64,000 bases of DNA from Streptomyces sporangiiformans (GCF_005768555.2 NZ_VCHX02000147.1:5163-69162), one strand, 5' to 3'. Numbered from the stretch's first letter, positions 1-9,182 are shown. The notes: generated from the letters alone by a model not told the origin. Made by a program: numbers and translations.

Positions 1-1
1 G

Positions 2-1549
2 TCAGCCTCCGGCGGGGCCGGCGGTGCCCGCGAGGGCGTCGAGGTCGCTCTTGCGGACCCGGATCACCAACGCGGCGGTCACCAGGGCCAGTACGGCCAT
101 CGCGGCGGCCGGTATGAAGGCGGTGGATATGCCCTGGGACAGCACTTCGTGACCCCACGGCGCCGGCAGCTGCTGCGTCTGCGCGAACTCCGCCTTCTGC
201 TCGGGCGAGGCATTGGCCATGAACGCGGGCAGTTGTTTCTCCGCCTCATCACGGCTGGCCGTGCCGAAGACCGTCGTCAGGATGGAGAGACCCAGCGAAC
301 CGCCCACTTGCTGCGTGGCGTTGAGCAGGCCGGACGCCGCGCCCGCCTCGTGCTGGGCGACACCGGAGACCGCGGTGAGGGTCAGGGTCACGAAGTTCAG
401 ACCCATGCCGAAGCCGAACACCAGCATCGGGCCGAGCACTCCGCCGATGTACGAGCTGTCGGGGCTGATGAAGGTCTGCCAGCTCAGTCCGATCACGACG
501 AGCACCGAGCCGACGAGCATGAACGGCTTGGGGCCGAGCACGGGCAGGAACCGCTGCGACAACCCGGCGCCGAACGCGATCGCGACCGTCACCGGGAGGA
601 AGGCCAGGCCTGCCTCGATCGGGGTGTACCCCAGTACGTTCTGCACGAAGAGCACGATGAAGAAGAACATGCCGAACATCGCCGCGGCCAGGCTCAGCAT
701 GATCACATACGTGCCCGATCGGTTGCGGTCGGCGAACATGCGCAGCGGCGTGATCGGTTCCCTGGCCCGGGACTCGATCAGTCCGAAGGCCAGCAGCAGG
801 ACCACCGCCGCTCCGAAGGACCCAATGCTGAGGTTGTCCCGCCAGCCCTCCTCAGAGGCCCGGATGAAGCCATAGACGAGGGACGCCATGCCGGCCGTCG
901 ACGTCAGCGCGCCCGCGAAGTCGAAGCGTCCCGGATGCCGCTCGGACTCGCTGATGTAGAGGGGCGTGAGGAACGCGATCAGCAGGCCGATGGGTACGTT
1001 GACGAAGAGCACCCAGCGCCAGTCGAGCCACTCGGTGAGCATGCCGCCCGCCAGCAGGCCGATGGCGCCGCCTCCGGCGGAGACCGCGGCGAAGACACCG
1101 AACGCCCTGTTGCGTTCGGGGCCCTCGGGGAAGGTCGTGGTGATCAGCGCGAGCGAGGTGGGCGACGCGATCGCGCCCCCCACGCCCTGGAGGGCGCGCG
1201 CCGCCAGCAGCTGCCAGGGTTCCTGTGCGAAACCGCCGAGCAGCGAGGCGAAGGTGAAGAGCAGGATGCCGGCCATGAAGACCCGGCGACGACCGAGTAT
1301 GTCGCCGGCCCGGCCGCCGAGCAGCAGCAGACCGCCGAACGTGAGTGTGTACGCGCTGACGACCCAGGTGAGGTCGGTCGTGGAGAACTTGAGCGCGTCT
1401 TGTATGTGCGGGAGCGCGATGTTCACAATCGTCGCATCGAGTACCACCATGAGTTGGCAGGCAGCGATGACGGTGAGCGCGATGCCGGGGCGCCCCTCCC
1501 GGCGGGCCGCCCCCGGCTTCTGGTTTTTAGTCAATTGAGAGGTTGTCAC
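2..1549 (-). CDS. MFS drug:H+ antiporter, DHA2 (EmrB/QacA) family
   Basis: A 515-aa, 14-helix proton-driven multidrug exporter of the cytoplasmic membrane. Visible family motifs are LDATIVNIALP (about residues 37-47, helix 1), the helix 2-3 loop GGRAGDILGRRR (78-89), RALQGVGGA in helix 4 (118-126), the Gly-rich helix 5 stretch near 158-169 and DWRWVLFVNVP (176-186). The start is GTG preceded by GGGGGA; the stop is four bases from the window edge, so the gene is complete. It diverges from a TetR gene across a 172-bp gap with two matching operators, so it is probably repressed by that regulator and induced by a transported compound. The substrate cannot be predicted. Confidence 0.93.
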   Translation of the reverse strand: MTTSQLTKNQKPGAARREGRPGIALTVIAACQLMVVLDATIVNIALPHIQDALKFSTTDLTWVVSAYTLTFGGLLLLGGRAGDILGRRRVFMAGILLFTFASLLGGFAQEPWQLLAARALQGVGGAIASPTSLALITTTFPEGPERNRAFGVFAAVSAGGGAIGLLAGGMLTEWLDWRWVLFVNVPIGLLIAFLTPLYISESERHPGRFDFAGALTSTAGMASLVYGFIRASEEGWRDNLSIGSFGAAVVLLLAFGLIESRAREPITPLRMFADRNRSGTYVIMLSLAAAMFGMFFFIVLFVQNVLGYTPIEAGLAFLPVTVAIAFGAGLSQRFLPVLGPKPFMLVGSVLVVIGLSWQTFISPDSSYIGGVLGPMLVFGFGMGLNFVTLTLTAVSGVAQHEAGAASGLLNATQQVGGSLGLSILTTVFGTASRDEAEKQLPAFMANASPEQKAEFAQTQQLPAPWGHEVLSQGISTAFIPAAAMAVLALVTAALVIRVRKSDLDALAGTAGPAGG

Positions 1550-1572
1550 TATGGGTCCCCCACAAGTGCGTT

Positions 1573-1592
1573 AGTGAACGCTCGCGTCCACT
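1573..1592. promoter_or_regulatory. Putative TetR operator O1 (imperfect inverted repeat)
   Basis: AGTGAACG-CTCG-CGTCCACT: 8-bp arms with one mismatch and a 4-bp spacer, 24 bp upstream of the MFS start codon. It has the same arm sequence and spacer length as the perfect site at 1621-1640; the centres are 48 bp apart. Confidence 0.75.
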
Positions 1593-1620
1593 GTCGCGTC
1601 AAAGGTAGTGAGTCCCCTTC

Positions 1621-1640
1621 AGTGAACGCAACCGTTCACT
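1621..1640. promoter_or_regulatory. Putative TetR operator O2 (perfect inverted repeat)
   Basis: AGTGAACG-CAAC-CGTTCACT is a perfect 8-bp inverted repeat in the divergent intergenic region. Size and symmetry fit a TetR dimer site. Position suggests control of both the exporter and the regulator gene. Confidence 0.8.
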
Positions 1641-1721
1641 GGATTACTTCCGTGCCGCTTCACCGGACAGCCCGCTTTCCCCGAAACCCCCGCTCCCCCC
1701 ATGCTCAACGGAGAAACTCAC

Positions 1722-2363
1722 ATGGCTACTTCGCACTGGACGGCCGCCCCCGCTCAGACGGCCGCCCCCGCTCAGACGGCCTCCTTCCGCCGACGCGGCG
1801 TCGTGCTCGAACGCGCGATCCTCGAGGCGGCGCTCGAGCAGCTCGGCACGGTCGGCTGGAACGGTCTCACCATGGAGGGCGTCGCCGCGGTCGCCCAGAC
1901 CGGCAAGGCCGCGGTCTACCGTCGCTGGCCGTCCAAGGAGGATCTCGTCGTGGACGCGCTCCGGTTCGGGCTGCCCACCTTTGAGGACGCGCCCGACCTC
2001 GGGAACGCACGCGAGGAACTTCTGGAACTCTGCCGCCGGGTACGCGGGGCGATGTTCTCGCGCCCAGGTTTCGCCCTGCGTTCAGTGCTTCACGAATGCG
2101 ATTTCAGTGCCGCTGAACGCTTTCACGCCGTGATCCTCGAAGGGGTCGTGGAGCCGGGGGTGCGGCTGGTGCGAGAGGTCATTCTCCGTGGTATCGAGCG
2201 GGGAGAAGTGCGGCCCGACGCGGCGAACTCCTATGTCTTCGACGCCATCCCGGCCATGATGATGTACCGCTCAAAGGTGTGCGTGAGCGAATGGAGTGAC
2301 AAGGATCTGGAAGAGATGATCGACCAGATGATGGTTCCACTGCTGCGGCCGGCCGGAGCGTGA
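1722..2363 (+). CDS. TetR-family repressor of the divergent exporter
   Basis: A 213-aa one-component regulator. The helix-turn-helix lies at about residues 27-75 (AILEAALEQLG, MEGVAAVAQTGKAAVYRRW), typical of TetR; the rest is a helical ligand-binding domain with no close match I can name. The ATG at 1722 is chosen over 1701 because GGAGA sits 7 bases ahead of it. The N-terminus has an APAQTA duplication from an 18-bp tandem repeat (1741-1776). It probably binds 1573-1592 and 1621-1640, repressing the MFS gene and itself. Confidence 0.9.
   Translation: MATSHWTAAPAQTAAPAQTASFRRRGVVLERAILEAALEQLGTVGWNGLTMEGVAAVAQTGKAAVYRRWPSKEDLVVDALRFGLPTFEDAPDLGNAREELLELCRRVRGAMFSRPGFALRSVLHECDFSAAERFHAVILEGVVEPGVRLVREVILRGIERGEVRPDAANSYVFDAIPAMMMYRSKVCVSEWSDKDLEEMIDQMMVPLLRPAGA
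1741..1776. repeat. 18-bp tandem duplication in the TetR N-terminus
   Basis: Two perfect copies of an 18-bp unit beginning CGGCCGCCCCCGCTCAG encode a duplicated APAQTA. It lies before the DNA-binding domain and is probably neutral slippage. Confidence 0.85.
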
Positions 2364-2423
2364 GGTCGCCCGGGGAAACCTCGGTGTCGGACCGGGGTTG
2401 GCGCGGCGTAGGCTAAGGGCGTC

Positions 2424-3125
2424 ATGCCGTACGAAGCACCCACCCACACTGTCGAGCGCTCCTTGCGCGCCACCACTGGAGCGAAGGTCATTGCCGGTGT
2501 CGACGAGGTGGGGCGCGGCGCGTGGGCCGGACCGGTCACCGTCTGCGCGGCCGTCACGGGACTGCGTCGCCCGCCCGAAGGTCTCACCGACTCCAAGCTC
2601 CTCACCGTCAAGCGACGCACGGAGCTCGCCGGGGAGCTCTTGAGCTGGGTGACGTCGTACGCCCTGGGGCATTCCTCTCCGGAGGAGATCGACAGCCTGG
2701 GGATGACGGCCGCACTGCGGCTCGCTGCCATACGCGCCTTGGAGGCCCTGCCGGTCCGCCCCGACGCGGTCATCCTCGACGGGAAGCATGACTATCTCGG
2801 CACTCCGTGGCGGGTACGTACGGTGATCAAGGGCGACCAGTCGTGTGTGGCCGTCGCGGCGGCTTCGGTGATCGCCAAGGTCGAGCGCGACAAAATGATG
2901 GCCGAACTGGGTATCGACCATGCAGACTTCGGTTTTGCGGCCAACGCCGGGTATCCGTCACCGGTGCACAAGGCCGCGCTGGAGTTGCGGGGCCCCACCC
3001 CGTACCACCGGCTGTCGTGGGCGTATCTTGATGCGCTGCCCCAGTGGCGGCACCTCAAGAAGGTCCGCAGCTGGGCGGACGGAAGCGTTCCGGAGATCGA
3101 AGGTCAGCTCGGCTTCGATTTCTGA
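2424..3125 (+). CDS. rnhB: Ribonuclease HII
   Basis: A 233-aa RNase HII, which removes RNA from RNA-DNA hybrids and single ribonucleotides from DNA. The signature VIAGVDEVGRGAWAGP (about residues 22-37) holds the first metal-binding Asp-Glu pair; VILDGKHDYL carries the third acid, and a further acid falls in the later DHADFGF segment. Length is usual for actinobacterial enzymes. It starts with ATG after a 60-bp gap from the TetR gene and is probably transcribed on its own. Confidence 0.96.
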   Translation: MPYEAPTHTVERSLRATTGAKVIAGVDEVGRGAWAGPVTVCAAVTGLRRPPEGLTDSKLLTVKRRTELAGELLSWVTSYALGHSSPEEIDSLGMTAALRLAAIRALEALPVRPDAVILDGKHDYLGTPWRVRTVIKGDQSCVAVAAASVIAKVERDKMMAELGIDHADFGFAANAGYPSPVHKAALELRGPTPYHRLSWAYLDALPQWRHLKKVRSWADGSVPEIEGQLGFDF

Positions 3126-3193
3126 CGTCTCCGCTCGCACTCATGTGCCACCCGCCGAGGCGCGTCGCACCGGCGTTTGATAAAAATCAGCTC

Positions 3194-3823
3194 ATGCCTC
3201 TCATTCCCGAGGAGCCTCAGATTCACGAGAGTGCCCAGGGTCCCCGCGCCACTCCGGCCAGCGGCCGTAGCGCGCCGACCCCCCGCCCCGTACCCGGCCC
3301 CCGTCCCGCGGCTCCGCCGCGTCCCGGCCGCCCGGGTCCCGTCCGGCCGATGCCGCCGGCGCAACGTGCGCCGCGCGACACGCCTGTGGCCAAGCCGGAG
3401 CCGTCCGCTTCGGCGGCCCCCGCCGCTGCCTCGACTCCGCAGATCCAGCTGATCCCGGCCTCGGTCGAGGGGGCGCTGGACGCTGCCGAGGAAGCGGTCG
3501 ATCTGCTTCTCGATTCGGGCCGTGCCCCTGGTGAGGTGCTGGTGATCACCACCGGCGAACCGCACCCGTGGGCCGCCCACGAGTTGTCCTTCGGCGACGC
3601 CGCGTACTGGGCGCAGCACGACGCGGGCGACGACGTCTTCTACACCGACGCCTCCCTCGTCGCCCGTGCCGCGTCTCGCCCCGTGGTCGTCGTGGCCGTC
3701 AACGGCGGATCCGACACTGTCGCCGCCACCGCCCTGCCACTGGCCCACGGCCGAGCCGGCGCCCTGCTGATCGTCTGCGGCGACCCGCAGAAGATCAACT
3801 CGGTGTTGGGCGCGGGAGTCTGA
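3194..3823 (+). CDS. Conserved actinobacterial hypothetical, Pro/Ala-rich N-terminus
   Basis: A 209-aa protein. Residues 1 to about 80 are low-complexity Pro/Arg/Ala. The C-terminal 130 residues look like a compact alpha/beta domain with hydrophobic strands (EVLVITTGE, RPVVVVAVNGG, AGALLIVCGD). No catalytic motif is recognised. The ATG at 3194 begins the segment MPLIPEEPQIHE; no clear ribosome site precedes it. It follows rnhB by 68 bp. Function unknown. Confidence 0.7.
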   Translation: MPLIPEEPQIHESAQGPRATPASGRSAPTPRPVPGPRPAAPPRPGRPGPVRPMPPAQRAPRDTPVAKPEPSASAAPAAASTPQIQLIPASVEGALDAAEEAVDLLLDSGRAPGEVLVITTGEPHPWAAHELSFGDAAYWAQHDAGDDVFYTDASLVARAASRPVVVVAVNGGSDTVAATALPLAHGRAGALLIVCGDPQKINSVLGAGV

Positions 3824-3946
3824 CCGAGGCATCCACGGGTGGCGGCATGCCGCTGTGGCGGCTTTTGCACGGTGGATGGTTTGACGTGTGCCGCACGGGG
3901 GACGTGTCGGCGCGGGCGCCGTTGAGTCATGTGGCCATGTCCACGT

Positions 3947-3980
3947 GTCCATATGGACGTTCTGTCCATATGGACGTTCT
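3947..3980. repeat. Two tandem 17-bp repeats, each with a perfect 12-bp palindrome
   Basis: GTCCATATGGACGTTCT occurs twice head to tail (3947-3963, 3964-3980). Each copy contains the palindrome GTCCATATGGAC. The 270-bp convergent gap at 3824-4093 is otherwise featureless. It may be a protein-binding site, but no neighbouring promoter is obvious. Confidence 0.8.
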
Positions 3981-4093
3981 GGGGGTGGCCATCACATGCC
4001 GCGGGGAGGTTGATGGCGAGCCCTGAGGCTGTGTGCCGCGTGGGAAACGCCGGTGCCGGCGGCTGCCGGTGCCGACGGCTGCGTTGCGTCGGC

Positions 4094-4720
4094 TCAGCGG
4101 GCGGCCGCTCGGCGCAGCACCTCGGAGGCGGCGCCCCCGGCGCGCGGCTGCGGTGTGTCGGCCGCGGCGAACGACTCGAAGGATTCCGGTGGTGCGTCCG
4201 CGTTGGGCCGACGCCCGCCGCGTCCCTCGCCCAGCACCTGCCAGCCGTCACTCGTCAGCGTGATGTACGCCCCGCAGCGCAGTCCGTGCAGAGTGCAGGC
4301 GTCTCGGAGCCCCCACATCCAGGCTCCGTCCTCCTCCGTCCAACGCGCGTCGCCCTCGCGGCAGTAGAGCAGCACGGCGGTACGCACCGGGGTGCGGCGC
4401 CGCAGGTCGTGCGGGATCACCCGGCGCAGCTGTGCGAGCAGCGAATTGCGGAACATCCAGCCGTCCGCCGGAGCCGGGCGACGGGTGAACGAGGCGCTCG
4501 CCGCGAGTCGTTCATCCGGATCGAGGACAGCCACGACCGCGGTCGCGGGCCGGGGGCGGTGCCGGGAGTGCAGCCCGCTGACGACCTCCCGGGGATTACG
4601 CAGCAGCGGAATCCCCGCGGCGGCCCACTCCGCGGGTTCGAGCATCCGGGCCAGGGGGTTGGCGGAAGCGGCGGACGTCGACATCGATGCCGCCGAGGAC
4701 GGAGCGAATCCGAAGGTCAC
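4094..4720 (-). CDS. Conserved Streptomyces hypothetical protein
   Basis: A 208-aa soluble protein. The GTG at 4720 is preferred because GGGAGG lies directly upstream; an in-frame ATG at 4684 is the alternative. Central residues (PATAVVAVLDPDERLAAS, FRNSLLAQLRRVIPHDLRRR, RTAVLLYCREGDARW) suggest an alpha/beta fold; the C-terminus is Gly/Ala-rich. No catalytic motif is recognised. It lies 222 bp downstream of the recQ-like gene on the same strand. Confidence 0.7.
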   Translation of the reverse strand: MTFGFAPSSAASMSTSAASANPLARMLEPAEWAAAGIPLLRNPREVVSGLHSRHRPRPATAVVAVLDPDERLAASASFTRRPAPADGWMFRNSLLAQLRRVIPHDLRRRTPVRTAVLLYCREGDARWTEEDGAWMWGLRDACTLHGLRCGAYITLTSDGWQVLGEGRGGRRPNADAPPESFESFAAADTPQPRAGGAASEVLRRAAAR

Positions 4721-4942
4721 GGTCCTCCCTTCGGCTACGCGCCCACACTGCGGGCGGGGTCGGACAGGGGGAGCGCACCGCGGCACAGCCCTAACGGGCG
4801 GCCTTGGACCGGCCGTGCGGGGCGCACCCCCAATTCTTCCTGTCGAACTTGGTTGCGGCAACGAGCAATTGGGACCACCGACCGTTATCTGCCGATGCGT
4901 CTCCTATATCCCTGCCCAGGGTTCTTCATAGCGACGCATGGG

Positions 4943-7105
4943 TCAGTTCTGTACGGCGAGGACCAGCGGCAATACCGCTTGCGCACCGGCCCGTCGAAGC
5001 ATGCGCGTGGCCACCGCGAGTGTCCAGCCGGTCTCCGTCATGTCATCGACGAGGAGTACGGGCCCCTGGGCCTGCGCGAGGGTTTCGGCCAGGGCGGTGG
5101 GCACGGTCAGGGCCCCATCGAGCGCCTTGAGCCGCTGTGCGCTGTTGCTCCTGGAGACGTGCGCGGCCGCGGCTTCAGCGGCGTACTCGAGGGAACCCAG
5201 CAGCGGCAGCCGTCCGACCTCGGCGATCCGCGCACCCAGTGACTGAATGAGACGCGGCCGGCTGTGCGAGGCCATGGTGACGACACCGACCGGGCGCGAC
5301 TGCGCGTCGGGGCTTCCCGAAGCCCAGCCCCCTGGCCCCTTCGCCCAGTCGGCCAGCACTCCGACCACGGCCTTCGCCACATCGTCCGGAACGGGGCCGT
5401 CCGGAGCCTGGGGAGCGAGTATCGGACGCAGCCGGTTGCCCCAGCCGATGTCCGAGAGGCGTCCCAAGGCCCGCCCGGACGCGGCCTGTTCACCGGCCGG
5501 GATCCGTCCCTTCAGGTTGACGCCGACGGCGGGCAGACCCGTGGGCCACATCTTCCGGGGCTCGACCTCGACACCCGCACGGCCGAGCTCACCGCGCGCC
5601 GAGTCCAGAGCGGTGGGGGAGACCGAGTCGGTGAACCGGGGACCGGCGCAGTTGTCGCAGCGCTCGCAGGGGGCCGCCCCCTCGTCGTCCAACTGCTGCC
5701 GCAGGAACTCCATCCGGCAGCTGGTCGTCGAGACGTAGTCGCGCATCGCCTGCTGCTCGGCGGAACGCTGCTTGGCAACCCACGCGTAGCGCTCCGTGTC
5801 ATATGTCCACGGGGCGCCCGTGGACATCCAGCCTCCCTTGACCCGCCTCACCGCGCCGTCCACGTCCAGGACCTTGAGCATCGTCTCGAGCCGGGACCGG
5901 CGCAGCTCCACCAGCGGTTCGAGCGCGGGCAGCGAGAGCGGCCTTCCTGCCTGCGCGAGGGCGTCCAGCGTGTGCCGGACCTGCTCCTCGGGAGGGAAGG
6001 CGATGGAGGCGAAGTACTGCCAGATCGCCTCGTCCTCCTTACCCGGCAGGAGCAGGACCTCGGCATGCTCCACACCACGCCCGGCGCGCCCCACCTGCTG
6101 GTAGTACGCGATCGGAGACGACGGCGACCCCAGGTGCACCACGAAGCCGAGGTCGGGCTTGTCGAAGCCCATGCCCAGTGCGGACGTCGCGACCAGGGCT
6201 TTGACGCGGTTGGCGAGCAGATCCTCCTCGGCCTGTTGACGGTCCGCGTTCTCCGTCTTCCCGGTGTACGACGCCACGGTGTGCCCGGACTGCCGCAGGA
6301 ACGCGGTGACCTCCTCGGCGGCGGCCACCGTGAGCGTGTAGATGATTCCCGAACCTGGCAGTTCGGCGAGGTGCTCGGCGAGCCAGGCCATGCGGTGCGC
6401 GGCGTCCGGCAGCCGCAGCACACCGAGGCTCAGGCTCTCCCGGTCCAGAGGGCCGCGCAGGACGAGCGCGTCCGTGCTGCCGCCGGTGCCCAGCTGCTCG
6501 GCCACATCAGCCGTCACGCGCGCGTTGGCGGTCGCGGTGGTGGCCAGGACCGGAACGCCCGGTGGGAGATCGGCGAGCATGGTGCGCAGCCGACGGTAGT
6601 CGGGCCGGAAGTCGTGACCCCAGTCGGAGATGCAGTGCGCCTCGTCGACCACGAGGAGGCCGGTGGCCGCGGCGAGCTTGGGCAGTACCTGGTCGCGGAA
6701 GTCGGGGTTGTTGAGCCGCTCCGGGCTCACCAGCAGCACATCGACCGCGCCTGCGGCCACCTCGTCCTGGATCGTGTCCCATTCCTCCGTGTTGGACGAG
6801 TTGATGGTCCGCGCCTGGATCCCCGCGCGCGCGGCCGCCTCGACCTGGTTGCGCATGAGAGCGAGGAGCGGGGAGACGATGACCGTGGGGCCGGCCCCCC
6901 GCTCCCGCAGCAGCGCGGTCGCGACGAAGTACACCGCGGACTTGCCCCAGCCGGTGCGCTGCACCACCAGCGCCCTGCGCTTGTCCGCGACGAGTGCCTC
7001 GATGGCGCGCCACTGGTCCTCGCGCAGCCGGGCCTCGCCCGCCTGGGCGCCGATGAGGCGGGCGAGAACGGTATCGGCCGCGGTGCGCAGGTCTTCGTTG
7101 CTCAT
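4943..7105 (-). CDS. RecQ-family DNA helicase with C-terminal phosphoribosyltransferase-like domain
   Basis: A protein of about 720 aa. Helicase motifs run in order: Walker A TGWGKS, DEAH box with VVDEAHCISDWGHDF, motif III LATTATANARV, motif VI QQVGRAGRG. A RecQ zinc cluster follows (C-MEFLRQQL then CERCDNC). The last 200 residues contain VLLVDDMTETGWT, the PRPP-binding loop of type I phosphoribosyltransferases, so the protein is a fusion. RecQ unwinds recombination and stalled-fork structures; the role of the fused domain is unknown. Start is 7105 (MSNEDLRT) or 7117, four codons earlier. The gene diverges from the DUF4192 gene. Confidence 0.92.
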   Translation of the reverse strand: MSNEDLRTAADTVLARLIGAQAGEARLREDQWRAIEALVADKRRALVVQRTGWGKSAVYFVATALLRERGAGPTVIVSPLLALMRNQVEAAARAGIQARTINSSNTEEWDTIQDEVAAGAVDVLLVSPERLNNPDFRDQVLPKLAAATGLLVVDEAHCISDWGHDFRPDYRRLRTMLADLPPGVPVLATTATANARVTADVAEQLGTGGSTDALVLRGPLDRESLSLGVLRLPDAAHRMAWLAEHLAELPGSGIIYTLTVAAAEEVTAFLRQSGHTVASYTGKTENADRQQAEEDLLANRVKALVATSALGMGFDKPDLGFVVHLGSPSSPIAYYQQVGRAGRGVEHAEVLLLPGKEDEAIWQYFASIAFPPEEQVRHTLDALAQAGRPLSLPALEPLVELRRSRLETMLKVLDVDGAVRRVKGGWMSTGAPWTYDTERYAWVAKQRSAEQQAMRDYVSTTSCRMEFLRQQLDDEGAAPCERCDNCAGPRFTDSVSPTALDSARGELGRAGVEVEPRKMWPTGLPAVGVNLKGRIPAGEQAASGRALGRLSDIGWGNRLRPILAPQAPDGPVPDDVAKAVVGVLADWAKGPGGWASGSPDAQSRPVGVVTMASHSRPRLIQSLGARIAEVGRLPLLGSLEYAAEAAAAHVSRSNSAQRLKALDGALTVPTALAETLAQAQGPVLLVDDMTETGWTLAVATRMLRRAGAQAVLPLVLAVQN

Positions 7106-7238
7106 GGCCCCATGCAACCCGATGGGTCGGACATCGCGCGAATGAGCCGGTCAGGCTGTGGACAGCTTCTGACGTGGTCATGGTCGTGGTTGTCCACAGG
7201 ACAAAGCGGAATCTTGAGATCCGCGGGATGGTCACCGC

Positions 7239-8867
7239 ATGACGAATCACAGCGAAGCGGCCGGGACTTCCGGCGACGGTGACATCGGCGCGCATGACGG
7301 GTGCGACGGGCATGACGGGTGCGACGCGCATGACGGGCGCGACGAGTATGCGGAAGCGGCCGAGCGCGGCGGGCAAGGCGGCCATGGCGGCCATGGCGAA
7401 GGTGACACCCATGCGGGCGGAGTCGCGGCCGATGTCCCGTGCACCGAGCAGCAGGTCACACTCCGTACTCCGGCGGAGCTGGCCGATGCCCTGCCGTACC
7501 TGCTCGGGTACCGGCCCGAGGACAGCATCGTGCTCGTCGCCCTGCACGACCGGGACGGGCGCGGACGGTTCGGCGGGCGCGCCCGGCTCGGCATTCCCGA
7601 CCAGGCGGAGGACTGGCCGTCCGTGGCGGAGCAGCTCGCCCATGGGCTCGTCAAGGGAAGCGAACGCAGGGGCGCACCGATCGAGAGAATGGTCGCGTTC
7701 CTCTGTCAGGACCCCGAAGGCGGCGAGTCCGGCCGGGAGGTCATGGAGCGCCTCCGCCCGCTGGCGCAGTTGCTGCGCACGGCGTGCGGCGTTCTGGACG
7801 TCCCCGTGATCGAGGCCCTGTGCATCTCGGACGGCCGCTTCTGGTCGTACTGCTGCCCCAGCGAGCAGTGCTGTCCGTCGGCAGGTACTCCCATGGGACT
7901 GCCCGGTACCTCGGTGCTGGCCGCCGCCGCGACGTACGCCGGTCTCCAGGTGCGGGGCACTCTGCGTGAGCTGCGGGCGAGGCTCGCGCCCTGGGAGACC
8001 GCGGCGGCGCTGGAGCAGGAGTCCGCGCTGGACGCCGTGAGCCTGGCCCTCATCCCCAGGATCCTGGACGACGAGAGCCGCACGGACGTGGCGGCCCAGA
8101 CGGTCGACCTGGCGGGTCTGGTCATGCGCCGGTTCACCGATGCCCCACCCGTGTCCGGAACACTCCCTGCGGACCTCCGGGACGACGAACTACTGGCCCA
8201 CGACGAGGCCGCCACCCTGATCCTCGGCCTCCAGGACCGCACGACGCGCGACAGGGTGGCGGAGTGGATGGAGGGCGACGAGGCGGGACCCGCGCTGCGT
8301 CTGTGGCGGGCCCTGGCCCGCCGCTGCGTTGGCTCGTACGGCGAGCACGCCGCGGCGCCGCTCACTCTCGCGGGATGGGTCGCCTGGTCTTCCGGCGATG
8401 AATTGGAGGCGCGCGAAGCCCTGGCCATGGCGCTCGGCGCGGATCCCGGATATCTCTTCGCCCGCCTTTTGCACCAGGCGTGCAACGAGGGTCTGGATCC
8501 GGAGTCGATTCGCCGGTGCCTGCGCAGGGAGCGTGCCGAGCGCGGCGGTGCGGAGGCGAGGGCAGGAGCTGTGGTGTCCTCCGCGCCGGGGGCCGACGCG
8601 GAGCGGTCATCGGGGCATGTCCCGCCCGAGTCGACAAGGGCAGCTTCCCGGCGCCGACGCCGGACGCGGTCCACAGGGAGTGCCGGCAGCCGTCCGAACC
8701 GGCGTTCCGCCGAGAGGGGAGGCGCCGGCCGTCCCCGGCCGGCCGCGGACGCCTCCCCCGCGGCAGAAGGGCCCGTCCGCGCTGCCGACAGCACGGGCAG
8801 CGCTTCACGCTCCCGCAGGAGGCCCCGCCGTCCGGAGCCCCGTCAGGGGGCAAAGAACGACACATGA
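7239..8867 (+). CDS. DUF4192 domain protein
   Basis: A 542-aa actinobacterial protein. The DUF4192 domain begins near residue 70 (TLRTPAELADALPYLLGYRP). The N-terminus is His/Asp/Gly-rich (AHDGCD repeats, then GGHGGHGEGDTHAGG), and the C-terminal 110 residues are Arg/Ala-rich, basic and probably disordered. No enzymatic motif is known for the family. It starts with ATG, divergent from the recQ-like gene across a 120-bp gap. Confidence 0.85.
   Translation: MTNHSEAAGTSGDGDIGAHDGCDGHDGCDAHDGRDEYAEAAERGGQGGHGGHGEGDTHAGGVAADVPCTEQQVTLRTPAELADALPYLLGYRPEDSIVLVALHDRDGRGRFGGRARLGIPDQAEDWPSVAEQLAHGLVKGSERRGAPIERMVAFLCQDPEGGESGREVMERLRPLAQLLRTACGVLDVPVIEALCISDGRFWSYCCPSEQCCPSAGTPMGLPGTSVLAAAATYAGLQVRGTLRELRARLAPWETAAALEQESALDAVSLALIPRILDDESRTDVAAQTVDLAGLVMRRFTDAPPVSGTLPADLRDDELLAHDEAATLILGLQDRTTRDRVAEWMEGDEAGPALRLWRALARRCVGSYGEHAAAPLTLAGWVAWSSGDELEAREALAMALGADPGYLFARLLHQACNEGLDPESIRRCLRRERAERGGAEARAGAVVSSAPGADAERSSGHVPPESTRAASRRRRRTRSTGSAGSRPNRRSAERGGAGRPRPAADASPAAEGPVRAADSTGSASRSRRRPRRPEPRQGAKNDT
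7290..7343. repeat. Three 18-bp tandem repeats encoding (A/G)HDG(C/R)D
   Basis: Units 7290-7307, 7308-7325 and 7326-7343 are near identical around CATGACGGGTGCGAC and add a short His/Asp/Cys-rich run to the DUF4192 N-terminus. Confidence 0.85.
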
Positions 8868-9182
8868 GGGCCGGAGAGGTACACGCGGCGGCGCGGGCGG
8901 CCGGGTGCCGGGCGCGTGTCTGTCTGCTCCGGGTGATCGGCACCGCGGTGGGGCCGTGCGGATCCACGAGACGGCTGTCGTCGTCGCCGCCCTGGCCGCC
9001 GCCCGCAACGAGAAGGAGGTGAGTTCGCCGCTGCGGGGCGAGTGCTGCGGGCGGCCTTCCGTCCCCGGTGGACTGCCGTCCGGCGGCCACGGCGACCGCC
9101 GTCGGGGTGCTCCTCGTCACCGCGCTCCGTGACGGTCCGTACCGAAGTGGATCAGCCACCCGCGCGACCGATGAAGGGCGTG
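8868..9182. other. Intergenic stretch with no supported gene
   Basis: GC-rich DNA between the DUF4192 and Nudix genes. Short open frames cross it, but none has a ribosome site or recognisable protein. The only clear element is the inverted repeat at the right end (9183-9206). Confidence 0.5.

Noticed and set aside
149..1984. Long plus-strand open frame opposite the MFS gene
   Set aside because: Low-complexity Arg/His/Glu-rich translation, typical of the antisense frame of a GC-rich gene; the MFS reading has clear family motifs.
5264..7282. 672-aa plus-strand open frame opposite the RecQ gene
   Set aside because: Antisense shadow; the minus strand has complete helicase motifs.
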